From assembly GCF_000739085.1 (NCBI RefSeq), contig NZ_CP009110.1, positions 6,262,001 to 6,326,000 on the forward strand: a stretch of DNA of 64,000 bases. Direction: 5' to 3'. Position numbers and translations under genes: made by a program. Source of the DNA: Amycolatopsis methanolica 239 (GTDB lineage Bacteria; Actinomycetota; Actinomycetes; Mycobacteriales; Pseudonocardiaceae). The notes below the pieces were generated by a model, which ran no database searches, was not told the DNA's origin, and saw only the letters and a program-made list of their open reading frames with translations. Shown piece after piece: positions 51,181-59,964 of the stretch. Every line of letters starts with the position of its first letter. Within the stretch, counting starts at the first letter, position 1.

Positions 51181-52107
51181 ATGCACGTCGTCGCGCTGGA
51201 CGTCGGCGGGACCACCATGAAGGGCGCCCTGCTCGACCACGACGGCGGTGTGGCCCACACGGCCGCCCGGCCGACCGATCGGGACCGCGGGCCGGACGCG
51301 GTGGTGGCCGGCATCGTCGACTTCGCCGCCGAACTGGCCGCCACCGCCGGCGCCAGGTTCGGCACCGAGGTCGGCGCCGCGGCCGTCGTCGTCCCGGGCC
51401 TTGTCGACGAGCCGGCCGGCATCGCCAGCTACTCCGCCAACATCGGCTGGCGGGACGTGCCGCTGAGGACCATGCTCGCCGAACGGCTCGGCGTGCCGGT
51501 CGCGCTCGGCCACGACGTACGCGCCGGCGCGCTCGCGGAGGCGCGGTGGGGTGCGGGCCGCGGGCACGGCTCCTTCCTGTTCCTGCCGATCGGCACCGGG
51601 CTCGCGGCCGCGATCGTGCTCGACGGCAAGGTCGTCCCCGGGACGAACGGGTGCGCGGGGGAGCTCGGCCACCTTCACGTCGCCCCGCACGGCGACCCGT
51701 GCGAATGCGGCGCGCGTGGCTGCCTGGAGACCCTCGCCTCGGCCAGTGCGATCGCCCGCCGGTACACGGCGGAGGGCGGGCGGGGCGCCGTCACCGCGGA
51801 GGACGTGGCACGGCTGGCCGGTCGCGGCGATCGGACGGCCGCGAAGGTCTGGGACGAGGCCGTCGCGGCGCTGGCCGACGGGCTGGCCGCCGGCACGAGG
51901 ATCCTCGATCCGCCGCTCGTGGTCCTCGGCGGTGGCCTGAGCGGGGCGGGGGAAACCCTGCTGGCGCCGCTGCGCACGGCACTGGCCGAGCGGCTGACCT
52001 TCCAACCGCCGCCGCGCGTGGTGATCGCCGAACTCGGTCACCGGGCCGGCTGCCTCGGTGCCGGGCTGCTCGCCATCGAACTCGGCGGCGACCGGGGGGC
52101 CTCGTGA
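51181..52107 (+). CDS. ROK family sugar kinase
   Basis: 308 aa. Phosphate motif VVALDVGGTTMKGALLDHDG, catalytic region PVALGHDVRAGALAEARWGA, and zinc-binding ROK signature GELGHLHVAPHGDPCECGAR, GCLETLAS. It phosphorylates a hexose or N-acetylhexosamine, probably the first step for the sugar handled by the neighbouring SIS protein. It starts 4 bp after the SIS gene. Confidence 0.9.
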   Translation: MHVVALDVGGTTMKGALLDHDGGVAHTAARPTDRDRGPDAVVAGIVDFAAELAATAGARFGTEVGAAAVVVPGLVDEPAGIASYSANIGWRDVPLRTMLAERLGVPVALGHDVRAGALAEARWGAGRGHGSFLFLPIGTGLAAAIVLDGKVVPGTNGCAGELGHLHVAPHGDPCECGARGCLETLASASAIARRYTAEGGRGAVTAEDVARLAGRGDRTAAKVWDEAVAALADGLAAGTRILDPPLVVLGGGLSGAGETLLAPLRTALAERLTFQPPPRVVIAELGHRAGCLGAGLLAIELGGDRGAS

Positions 52108-53048
52108 TCGTCGTCGTCTGCCCCAACCTCGCGCTGGACGTCACCTATCACATGGCGGTCGCCACCCCCGGCGCCGCCAACCGGGTGGATCGGGTGACCA
52201 CCATGGCCGGTGGCAAGGGCGTGAACGTCGCCAGGGTATTGACCGCGCTCGGTGCCGAGGCCACCGTGCTGGGTTTCTCCGGTGGCCGCGCCGGGAATGC
52301 GGTGCGTGCCGACCTCGCCGCGAGCGGGGTGCCGCAGTCCGTGCTTCCGGTGTCCGGCGAGACCAGGCGGACCGTCGCCGTTGTCGAGGAAAGCACCGGC
52401 CGGACCACCCTGTACCTGGAGCCGGGACCGGTGGTCTCCCACCCCGAGTGGGCACAGCTGCTCGCTCGGTTCGCGGAGCTGATGGACGCGGCGGCGCTCG
52501 CCGTGCTGTCCGGGAGCCTGCCGCCTGGGCTCCCGGTCGACGCGTACGCCCAGCTGGTGCGCCTCGCCCGCCAACACGGCGTGCCCGCGCTGGTGGACGC
52601 CGACGGCGAGCCATTGCTCCGGGCACTGGCCGAGCGGCCGGCGCTGATCAAGCCGAACGCCGATGAGCTCGTGGCCGCCACCGAGCTGACCGACCCGCTC
52701 GCGGCGGCCCGTGCCCTGCGCGAGCGGGGAAGCGAGGCGGTGGTGGCCTCGCTCGGCCCGGACGGCCTGCTCGCCGTGGACGCGGGCGGCACGTGGCGGG
52801 CGAGGCCACCGGAACGGTTCACCGGCAACCCGACCGGGGCGGGTGACTCGGCGGTGGCCGCACTCGCACTCGGGCTCGTGGACGCGACCCCTTGGCCGCG
52901 GCGGCTGGCCGAGGCCGTCGCGCTGTCGGCCGCGACCGTGCTCAGCCCGGTCGCCGGCGGCTTCGACCTGCCGGCCTACCGGCGGCTGCGTGGCCGGATC
53001 CGAGTGACCCGCATCGAACCCGACGAGGAGCAGTCATGCCCGAAGTAG
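52104..53048 (+). CDS. PfkB-family tagatose-6-phosphate/1-phosphofructokinase
   Basis: 314 aa, GTG start in a GTGA overlap with the ROK kinase. VTTMAGGKGVNVARVLTALG (LacC/FruK signature 1), VLSGSLPPGLPVDAYAQLV, ALIKPNADELVAATEL, and catalytic Asp in FTGNPTGAGDSAVAALALG. It phosphorylates a ketohexose phosphate to the bisphosphate used by the following aldolase. Overlaps the aldolase gene by 13 bp. Confidence 0.9.
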   Translation: MIVVVCPNLALDVTYHMAVATPGAANRVDRVTTMAGGKGVNVARVLTALGAEATVLGFSGGRAGNAVRADLAASGVPQSVLPVSGETRRTVAVVEESTGRTTLYLEPGPVVSHPEWAQLLARFAELMDAAALAVLSGSLPPGLPVDAYAQLVRLARQHGVPALVDADGEPLLRALAERPALIKPNADELVAATELTDPLAAARALRERGSEAVVASLGPDGLLAVDAGGTWRARPPERFTGNPTGAGDSAVAALALGLVDATPWPRRLAEAVALSAATVLSPVAGGFDLPAYRRLRGRIRVTRIEPDEEQSCPK

Positions 53049-53881
53049 GAACCGGCGAGATCGTGGCCACCGCGCGGCGGGAGCGGCGTGGCGTCGGCGC
53101 GTTCAACGTGGTCCAGGTGGAGCACGCCGAAGGGATTGTGGCCGGCGCCGAGGAGTGCGACGCCCCGGTGATCCTGCAGATCAGCCAAAACACGGTCGAC
53201 TACCACGGCGGGCTCGCCCCGCTCGGCATGGCCGCACGCGCGGTTGCCCGCGCGGCCAGGGTGCCGGTTGCGGTGCACCTCGACCACGCCACCAGGGCCG
53301 AACTGGTCGCGGAGGCGGTGGGGATCGGTTTCGGCTCGGTCATGTTCGACGCATCGAACATGACCTACGCGGACAACGTGGCCGCCACCGCCGAGGTCGT
53401 GCGGCGCTGCCACGAGGCAGGCGCGTGGGTGGAGGCCGAGCTCGGCGAGATCGGCGGGAAGGACGGGGTGCACGCCCCCGGCGCGCGTACCGATCCGGCC
53501 GAGGCTGCCGCGTTCGTCGCCGCGACCGGGGTGGACGCGCTCGCGGTGGCCGTCGGCACCTCGCACGCCATGCTCACCAGGGACGCGAGCCTGGACTTCG
53601 ACCTGATCGGCAGGCTGCACGCCGGCGTGCCGGTGCCGCTGGTGCTGCACGGTTCCTCCGGCGTCCCCGACGACCAGTTGACCACCGCGGTGACCGCCGG
53701 GATGACGAAGATCAACATCGCGACGCAGCTCAATAAGGTGCTCACCGGAGCCGTGCGCGAGTGCCTTGCCAGGGAACCGCGCGCGGTGGACACCCGTCGC
53801 TACCTCGGTCCCGGCCGCGCGGCCGTCACCCGCGAGGTCACCAGGCTCTGCCGCATCCTGCGGCCGGTCGCTATCCGGTAG
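53036..53881 (+). CDS. Class II (zinc) ketose-bisphosphate aldolase, GatY/KbaY-like
   Basis: 281 aa from ATG at 53036. VGAFNVVQVEHAEGIVAGAE, metal site in PVAVHLDHATRAELV, VMFDASNMTYADNVAATAEV, EIGGKDGVHAPGARTD, and LVLHGSSGVPDDQL with TKINIATQLNKV. It cleaves tagatose or fructose 1,6-bisphosphate to DHAP and glyceraldehyde 3-phosphate. Last gene of the rightward operon; its end overlaps the convergent Gfo/Idh pseudogene by 11 bp. Confidence 0.92.
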   Translation: MPEVGTGEIVATARRERRGVGAFNVVQVEHAEGIVAGAEECDAPVILQISQNTVDYHGGLAPLGMAARAVARAARVPVAVHLDHATRAELVAEAVGIGFGSVMFDASNMTYADNVAATAEVVRRCHEAGAWVEAELGEIGGKDGVHAPGARTDPAEAAAFVAATGVDALAVAVGTSHAMLTRDASLDFDLIGRLHAGVPVPLVLHGSSGVPDDQLTTAVTAGMTKINIATQLNKVLTGAVRECLAREPRAVDTRRYLGPGRAAVTREVTRLCRILRPVAIR

Positions 53882-54737
53882 GGACACCGACGACGGTCCC
53901 GCAGTGGCGGGCTCGTTCCGCCGCGAACGCGACGAGGTGGCTGGCCAGCGACTCACCGGGCCCGGTCCGGATGGCGCGCGGGTCGCCGGTGGCGACGGCC
54001 GTGACGAAGGCGTCCAGCACTCCGGCGTCCGCACCACCGGCCACGGCGGCGCGGCGGTGGACTTCCGCGCCGGTGCGAAAGTCCACGATCCGCACTCCCT
54101 CGCCGTCGCCCTCCAGGAACCCGTGGGTGCCGAAGATCTGGGTGCGGCGGTGGGTCTGCTCGCGGTCATGGTGAAGGTGGCGGCGATCCCGCCGGCCAGC
54201 TCCATGGCCAGCACCTGGTTGTCCACGACGTCGTTGTCGCAGGCGTAGACACAGCGCCCGAACGGCCCTTCACGCAGGGCCAGGAGCACCCCGTCCTCGT
54301 CGGTGTCCTCGGTGATCGAACTGACCGGCCACACCGCACCCCGCTCGCGCTGGACACCCAGGTACAGGCGGGACGCCGAGTACGGGCAGGAGGGCTCCAC
54401 CGCGCACTCGAGGCAGCGGTCGGCGGCCCCGGCCGGCCGGTTCTCCCGGCGGAAGTGCCGCAGCGAACCGAAACTGGAGACCCGCTCGATCCGCCTGCCG
54501 GTGACGTAGCCGATCCAGTCCAGGCCATCCTCGGCGCGGCAAGCAGCTCGCCAACTCGCGCACCTCGGCGCTGCCCGCCGCCACGCGACGGCGTGCTTCG
54601 GCACTCGGATCGGCGACGGCCACCCCCCTGGCCCGCGCCGGGTGCCGCCGGATCCACCGCGAGTAGGTTCGGCCGCGGTCTCCCGCACCGACGACGGCGA
54701 ACGTCACCGGACCACCACGTGAATCCACTGTGGACAT
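53871..54737 (-). pseudogene. Decayed Gfo/Idh/MocA-family oxidoreductase gene
   Basis: ATG at 54737 opens an intact N-terminal Rossmann start (VTFAVVGAGDRGRTYSRWIR). About residue 60 the sequence jumps to a downstream part in another frame (GLDWIGYVTGRRIERVSSFG, CLECAVEPSCPYSASRLYLG, LAMELAGGIAATFTMTA), so about 130 codons are missing. A second frameshift near 54170 leads to the last block (GEGVRIVDFRTGAEVHRRAA). Two shifts and an internal deletion mean no function. It was the distal gene of the leftward carbohydrate operon. Confidence 0.85.
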
Positions 54738-54746
54738 CTCTGCTCC

Positions 54747-55802
54747 TCAGCGCAGCCAGTCCTCGATGTGCTCGGCGACGAACTCATCGTCGGTCAGCTC
54801 GGGGTACTCGCGGCTGACCCGGTCGATCTCGTCCGCCTGGCCTGGCGAGAGCTGTCCGGCCGGGTCGAGGCACCACCGCCCGGCGAGCAGACCCTGACGG
54901 CGCAGCACCTCATGGATACCGGGAACGCACCCGTGGAAGCCATGCGCGGCGTCGAAGATCGCCGCGTTGGCGTCGGTGAGCGCGGGCGCCAGCCCGAGTA
55001 GCGCGCGCAGCTCACCGGGATCGTGCCCGGCGGCGCGCACCCGGTCCAGCAACTCGACCGCGCGCCGGGTCCATACCGCCCACTGCCCGAGCAGCCCGCC
55101 GACGATCCGCTTGTGCACCCGCTCGCCCCGCACCCCGACGGTGAACGGGGTGAGCAGGTCGGCCAGGATGTTGTCGTCGTTTCCGGTGTAGAGCGCGATC
55201 TCGTCCCGGCGGGACGACTCGCAGACCGACCGCACGACGTCGATCGTGGCGTACCGGTCGAACGGAGCGATCTTGATGGCCGCGACACCGGGCAGCTCGG
55301 CCACCGCCCGCCAGTATCCGGCGGACAGCGGGCGGCCACCAACCGCGGGCTGCAGGTAGAAACCGATCACCGGGAGCACCTCGGCGACCGCCGCCGTGCG
55401 GTCAACCAGCTCGTCCTCCGAGTAACCGTCGAGGCCGCCGGGACCGAGCAGCACCGCGTGATAGCCGAGCTCCGCCGCCAGCTCCGCCTCGGCCACCGCC
55501 TGCGCGGTCGGCCCGCAGGCGCCGGCGACGAGCAGCACCGGCCGACCGACCTCCGCGCGCACGACGTCGGCGGCCAGCTCCAGCACCGGCCGCAGCAGCC
55601 CCCACCGCGGGTCGCGGATCTCGAACTGCGTGGTGTGCACACCGACCGCGACCCCGCCGGCACCGGATGCCAGGTAGTAGCGTGTCAGCCCGCGCTGCCG
55701 CCGCTCGTCGAGTCGCCGCGCCTCGTCGATGGCCAGCGGGTGCGCCGGAATCACGCAGCCCTCGCGCAGCAGCGCGGCCCGCTCGACGTCCAGTTCCGCC
55801 AT
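54747..55802 (-). CDS. DapA-family (dihydrodipicolinate synthase-like) lyase/aldolase
   Basis: 351 aa from ATG at 55802. TIM-barrel class I lyase family: VIPAHPLAIDEARRLDERRQ, RYYLASGAGGVAVGVHTTQF, PVIGFYLQPAVGGRPLSAGY, and Schiff-base lysine in VAAIKIAPFDRY. It is longer than DapA (about 290 aa) because of a C-terminal helical part. In sugar-acid operons such enzymes split or dehydrate 2-keto-3-deoxy sugar acids. Next to an epimerase and amidohydrolases this is plausible but unproven. Confidence 0.85.
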   Translation of the reverse strand: MAELDVERAALLREGCVIPAHPLAIDEARRLDERRQRGLTRYYLASGAGGVAVGVHTTQFEIRDPRWGLLRPVLELAADVVRAEVGRPVLLVAGACGPTAQAVAEAELAAELGYHAVLLGPGGLDGYSEDELVDRTAAVAEVLPVIGFYLQPAVGGRPLSAGYWRAVAELPGVAAIKIAPFDRYATIDVVRSVCESSRRDEIALYTGNDDNILADLLTPFTVGVRGERVHKRIVGGLLGQWAVWTRRAVELLDRVRAAGHDPGELRALLGLAPALTDANAAIFDAAHGFHGCVPGIHEVLRRQGLLAGRWCLDPAGQLSPGQADEIDRVSREYPELTDDEFVAEHIEDWLR

Positions 55803-55804
55803 CG

Positions 55805-56821
55805 CTAGAACCTCCCGTCCCTGCGCTCGAACTTGGTCGGCTTGTCCAGCAACGTTCCGCCGGAGCGCACCCAGTCCGCGGTCCAGTCGATGAGCTGGTG
55901 CAGCCCGACGCTCGGGTAGCCGAACAACGCGTGCGCCGCGCCACCGTCTGACAGCAGCGCGGTCGGCGCCTCCTCGCCGGTCAACCGCGCGGAGACACCG
56001 AACCTGGCGGCGAACGCCTCGGCGAGCTTGCGCACCGAGACCGTCTCCGGGCCGGCGATGTTGATGCGCACCGCGGGCGTGCCCGCCAGCCGCAGCGAGC
56101 GCAGCGCGACCTCGTTGGCCCAGCCCTGCCAGACCACGTTGACATTGCCGGTGGTGAGGTCGATCTCCTCGCCGTCGCGGACCCGGCGGGCGATGTCCAC
56201 CAGCACCCCGTAGCGAAGGTCGATCGCGTAGTTCAGCCGCAGCAACGCGATCGGGGTGCCGTTGGCGGACCCGAAGTGCTCCAGCACCCGCTCGCGCCCG
56301 AGGCACGACATCGCGTACTCGCCGACCGGCCCCGGCGGGGTGCGCTCGTCGGCTCCCCCCGCGGTCACCGGCGTCAGGGGGTAGACGTTGCCGGTGGAGA
56401 AGGCGGCGATCCGCGCACCGGCGTAGCGCTGCGCGATCCGGCCAGGCAGGTAGCTGTTGACCATCCAGGTGAAGGATTCGTTGCCGTGGCTGCCGAACTT
56501 CGCGCCGACCAGGTAGACCACCGCGCCCGCGTCCGGCAGTCCGGCCAGGCTGGCTTCGTCGGTGAGGTCGGCGCGCACGATCTCGACGCCATCGGCGGCC
56601 AACCGCTCGGCCAGCTCCCCCGAGCCGAACCTGGACACCGCGATCACCCGCTTGTCCAGCCCGCCGTCGACCACCGCGCGCCTGGCCAGCCGCACCAGGC
56701 TCGGGCCCATCTTGCCGCCGGCGCCGAGCACCACCAGATCACCATCCACAGTGGACAGCTCGGCGATGAGCCCAGGCGACGGCCTTGTCATCAGCTCGTC
56801 GAGTTCAGCCTCGGTCGGCAC
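55805..56821 (-). CDS. NAD-dependent epimerase/dehydratase (extended SDR-like)
   Basis: 338 aa from GTG at 56821, chosen because a consensus AAGGAGG lies 6 bp upstream. An ATG at 56839 would leave that site inside the gene. VDGDLVVLGAGGKMGPSLVR is the NAD motif. VNSYLPGRIAQRYAGARIAA, GNVYPL, and EYAMSCLGRERVLEHFGSAN replace the usual YxxxK with a Cys-containing variant, so the catalytic base is not clear. It lies in the sugar operon and overlaps the upstream amidohydrolase gene by 17 bp. Confidence 0.83.
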   Translation of the reverse strand: MPTEAELDELMTRPSPGLIAELSTVDGDLVVLGAGGKMGPSLVRLARRAVVDGGLDKRVIAVSRFGSGELAERLAADGVEIVRADLTDEASLAGLPDAGAVVYLVGAKFGSHGNESFTWMVNSYLPGRIAQRYAGARIAAFSTGNVYPLTPVTAGGADERTPPGPVGEYAMSCLGRERVLEHFGSANGTPIALLRLNYAIDLRYGVLVDIARRVRDGEEIDLTTGNVNVVWQGWANEVALRSLRLAGTPAVRINIAGPETVSVRKLAEAFAARFGVSARLTGEEAPTALLSDGGAAHALFGYPSVGLHQLIDWTADWVRSGGTLLDKPTKFERRDGRF

Positions 56822-57572
56822 TGGCTTCCTCCTTGTCATCGGCGGGCGTGGCGAGCCCGAACAGCTGCACCGCGTTGCGCCACATCATCTGATCGAGCAC
56901 CTCGGCCGGCAGTGCCGCGGCCCGTACCGCGCCAAGCGCCACCGCCGGGTCGATCAACGTGGCGTCGGTGCCGAACAGCAACTGGCGAGGGTCCACTTCG
57001 GACGCGACGGCGGCCACCCTGCCGGCCTCGAAGTGGGAGAAGCACGGTTCGAGGTACAGCCTTGGGCAGGCCGCGGCGGCCTCGATCGCGTGCCGCCAGC
57101 CCGATCCGCCCATATGCCCGGCGATCGCGCGCAGCTCCGAGATCGCCACACAGTGCGCGGCGAGGTCAAGCACCGCGGTGTCCCAGGCGTGCACCAGCAC
57201 CGGCAGGCCGTGCCCGGCGGCCAGTGCGAGCGCGTCCCGCATCCGCGGTGAGGACATCGGGGTACCGGTGTAGTCGGTGTGGATCTTGACACCGACGAAC
57301 CGGCCGGACGGCAGGAGCTCGGCGAGGTCGCGTTCGGCCTGCGCCAGCTCCCTGGGGTTGATCACCAGGTAGCCGAGCATCCGGTCGGTGGTGGCGAGCA
57401 CCTCGGCCATCCGCCGGTTGCCGGCGGCCGGGTCGTAGATCACCGCCTCGCTGGACGACACGATCTGCAGGTCGATGCCGGCTCGGTCCATCACCGCGAT
57501 GCTGGTCTCCACCCGGCCGACATCCATGGCGAAGAACCACGGGCCCCAGTGCGCGTGCACATCGACGATCAC
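56805..57572 (-). CDS. Amidohydrolase_2 family metal-dependent hydrolase
   Basis: 255 aa. It begins MIVDVHAHWGPWFFAMDVGR with the HxH metal site, then FVGVKIHTDYTGTPMSSPRM, HGLPVLVHAWDT, RAIAGHMGGSGWRHAIEAAA and LLFGTDATLIDPAVA with the catalytic Asp. Such enzymes open lactones or decarboxylate. In a sugar-acid operon a lactonase role is likely. Overlaps the next upstream amidohydrolase gene by 4 bp. Confidence 0.87.
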   Translation of the reverse strand: MIVDVHAHWGPWFFAMDVGRVETSIAVMDRAGIDLQIVSSSEAVIYDPAAGNRRMAEVLATTDRMLGYLVINPRELAQAERDLAELLPSGRFVGVKIHTDYTGTPMSSPRMRDALALAAGHGLPVLVHAWDTAVLDLAAHCVAISELRAIAGHMGGSGWRHAIEAAAACPRLYLEPCFSHFEAGRVAAVASEVDPRQLLFGTDATLIDPAVALGAVRAAALPAEVLDQMMWRNAVQLFGLATPADDKEEASADRG

Positions 57573-58333
57573 GTTCGTCCCTCCAGCAGGCGTCGCAGGT
57601 TCGCGCCGGCGACAAGGCTCCGCTGCGCGTCGTCCAATCCGGACGCCGAGAGCCGCAGTAACGGGACCGCCGGCTCGTAGAGCGGGGACCGGGTGCCCAG
57701 TAGCAACCGCTCGGCACCCACTTCGGCCGCCACCAGTTCCAGTCCGTCCGGCGAGTTGAGCAGCCTGGTCGAGGTGTGGAAGCCCGGCTCGTCCCTTGCC
57801 AGCAAGAGGAAATCACCCAGGTGGTAGAAGTGGGTGTCCAGGAAGACCACGCACGCACCGATCCCGGCGAAGGGCCGCCACATCCGCCGCACGTCCCCGC
57901 CGAGCAGCACCAGGAAGTCGTGCTCGGCGGCCAGCCTGGTGACCCGCCACAGCGCGGGGAAATCCGGCTCGATGTGCTGCTCCTCGCAGAACAACCGGAT
58001 CACCCGCCGGCCGTGCTCGGCGAGCCGGTCAAGGGTTCGCTCGGCGCGCAGCCCGTCCCTTAGGTCCACAGTGGACACCGCGTGCATGCCGGGCAGCCCT
58101 AGCGCCAGCGTCTCCGCGTCACCGGCGTCGACGTCGAAGAGCGCGCCACGCAACGAGCACACCAATCCCCCGCCGATCCCGTGCTCGTCGAGCACGGCCC
58201 GCACCGAGGCCGGGTCCCCCGGCGGGCCCGGCCGGTCCGGGTACCGGCCGATCAGCACGTCCACATCGAGGACCTGCGCGGGAGGGATGCCAGGCAGGCG
58301 TCCCTCCCGCTCGGTCGTGTTCTCGCGCGTCAT
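57569..58333 (-). CDS. Amidohydrolase-like protein, probably non-catalytic partner
   Basis: 254 aa, ATGA overlap with the secreted-protein gene. Same fold as its neighbour (VLDVDVLIGRYPDRPGPPGD, LGLPGMHAVSTVDLRDGLRA, FPALWRVTRLAAEHDFLVLL, LLLGTRSPLYEPAVPLLRLS). However, the N-terminal HxH is replaced by DVDVLIGR and the GTD by GTRS, so key metal ligands are missing. It may be a regulatory or structural partner of the active amidohydrolase. Confidence 0.78.
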   Translation of the reverse strand: MTRENTTEREGRLPGIPPAQVLDVDVLIGRYPDRPGPPGDPASVRAVLDEHGIGGGLVCSLRGALFDVDAGDAETLALGLPGMHAVSTVDLRDGLRAERTLDRLAEHGRRVIRLFCEEQHIEPDFPALWRVTRLAAEHDFLVLLGGDVRRMWRPFAGIGACVVFLDTHFYHLGDFLLLARDEPGFHTSTRLLNSPDGLELVAAEVGAERLLLGTRSPLYEPAVPLLRLSASGLDDAQRSLVAGANLRRLLEGRT

Positions 58334-59964
58334 CCGGCGAGTTCCCCCGCCACCTGGTCGCCCAGCTCGGCGAGTGCCGGCAGCCGGAGCCCGCGAGCCT
58401 GCGCCGCGTAGGCGCGCGCGAGCGCGCCGGCCGCCTGCGGCCGTCCCGCGCGCTGCTGGGCCCAGGCCTGCTCGGCCACGGCGACCAATCCCTGGCGCCC
58501 GGAGTCGCGGGCCTCCAGCACCAGGCGCGCCGGCCCGTACACCCCCTGCACGGCGGCGAACGCCTGGTCCGCGCGGTCGACGAGGTAGTGCTCGATATCG
58601 GGCAGGATCGCCGGGGTGTTGGCCGCCAACTGCCAGCCGTCACGGCTTTCGAAACCGGGATTGGTCACGGTGAACCCGATGGCCTCGATGTCGTCGACGC
58701 GCGCATCGACCCAGAAGTTCGTGACGGCCTTGCGCTCCAGCAGCCGGAAGGTCAGCGTGGCGCTGGTCTTTCCGCGCAGCTGAGCGGAAAGGTCGACCTG
58801 GACATCGGTGTACCCGAGATCGTCGGTGGCCACATCGGCCTCCCACACCGGCTGGCCGTCCACCAGCAGCTGCTTGAACTGGTAGCCCGTCGCCGCGCCG
58901 CCGTTGTAGTACGTGTCGTCCTGCCGGAAGGTGATCCGGTAGTCGGGGGCGTTCGGGTCCACCTGCACGACCTGGCTCGCGCTCGCCTCGTCACCCGGCC
59001 TGGTGGGGGTGGCCATCGGCACGAAGAGGCTGAGCCTGCCCACCCCGCCGTGCGCATGGTTGTCGTTGCGCCAGTCGTCCGCCGGGTTCAGCGGCAGGAT
59101 GTAGGTGACGGTGCCACCCAGCTTTCCGGCGGCCACGTACTCGGCGCCGATCTCGGTGGTGGTGCGCACGTAGTCGGGGTTCGGCGGGAACGGCGTGCCG
59201 GAGAGGTTGCTGGTGTAGTTCATCAGCACCAGCGGTTTGCCGTAGCGGGCGAGGTTCGCCGACGCCGCGTCGAGCTGGCCGCGCAACGTGTCGGTCCGCT
59301 GGGTGTTGCGGTACGGGTCGTCCCGGTAGGCCAGGATCAGCCCGTCGATGATCGGCCCGTAAGAGTCGACGAACGCGGTGGTGACGGTCTGGTTGTAGAC
59401 CTGCGGCAGGAACACCAGGTCCGGGTTGATCGACTTCGCGGTGTCCTGCATCTGCCGCACGTAGTCCGGGGTGAACAGGTCGAGGTTGTGGTTGAAGTCG
59501 TCGATCGCGTAGCCCTTGAGCGCCGGATACTGCTTCGACAGCGTCGCGATCTCCTGCGCCCACCGCAGGTAGTCGGTCTTGAACGGGTAGGAGCACCGCT
59601 CGGCGCTGCACTCGGTCGGCGGCACCAGGTAGACCCACACGTCGAGGCCACGCTGCTGTGCGGCCGGGAGCAGCTCGGTGCGGAAGTCGTCCCAGTCGCT
59701 TGGGGCGTCCCAGATCAGGTTGACGAACGTGGTGTTGTGCAGCTCGGCCAGCTTGTCCAGGGTCGCATCGGTGTCCACGTGGCGGTACCCGTCCGCGCGG
59801 GGCTGTGCCTCACGGATCTCACCACCGTAGGCGGCAAGGATGTTCGCCACCTTCGCCTGCGCGCCTGCCGCGCGTGCGGCCACCGCGGTGCCCGGCAGCA
59901 CCGAGACGAGCACGGTGACCGCCGCGGCCACCGCTGCGAGGATCAGACGTCTTTGTCTGCGCAC
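58330..59964 (-). CDS. Secreted TIM-barrel-like protein of unknown function
   Basis: 544 aa from GTG at 59964 (GGAGAAGGAGA upstream). A signal peptide (VRRQRRLILAAVAAAVTVLV, with an AVA-ARA cleavage zone) is followed by a glycosidase-like barrel (about 40-320: TTFVNLIWDAPSDWDDFRTE, ALKGYAIDDFNHNLDLFTPD, LVFLPQVYNQTVTTAFVDSY). A beta-sandwich region (about 330-460) and a helical C-terminus follow. Asp residues in YAIDDFNHNLD could be catalytic. No GH family can be assigned by eye. The operon also encodes a GH20 enzyme, so polysaccharide or glycan hydrolysis outside the cell is plausible. Confidence 0.75.
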   Translation of the reverse strand: MRRQRRLILAAVAAAVTVLVSVLPGTAVAARAAGAQAKVANILAAYGGEIREAQPRADGYRHVDTDATLDKLAELHNTTFVNLIWDAPSDWDDFRTELLPAAQQRGLDVWVYLVPPTECSAERCSYPFKTDYLRWAQEIATLSKQYPALKGYAIDDFNHNLDLFTPDYVRQMQDTAKSINPDLVFLPQVYNQTVTTAFVDSYGPIIDGLILAYRDDPYRNTQRTDTLRGQLDAASANLARYGKPLVLMNYTSNLSGTPFPPNPDYVRTTTEIGAEYVAAGKLGGTVTYILPLNPADDWRNDNHAHGGVGRLSLFVPMATPTRPGDEASASQVVQVDPNAPDYRITFRQDDTYYNGGAATGYQFKQLLVDGQPVWEADVATDDLGYTDVQVDLSAQLRGKTSATLTFRLLERKAVTNFWVDARVDDIEAIGFTVTNPGFESRDGWQLAANTPAILPDIEHYLVDRADQAFAAVQGVYGPARLVLEARDSGRQGLVAVAEQAWAQQRAGRPQAAGALARAYAAQARGLRLPALAELGDQVAGELAG

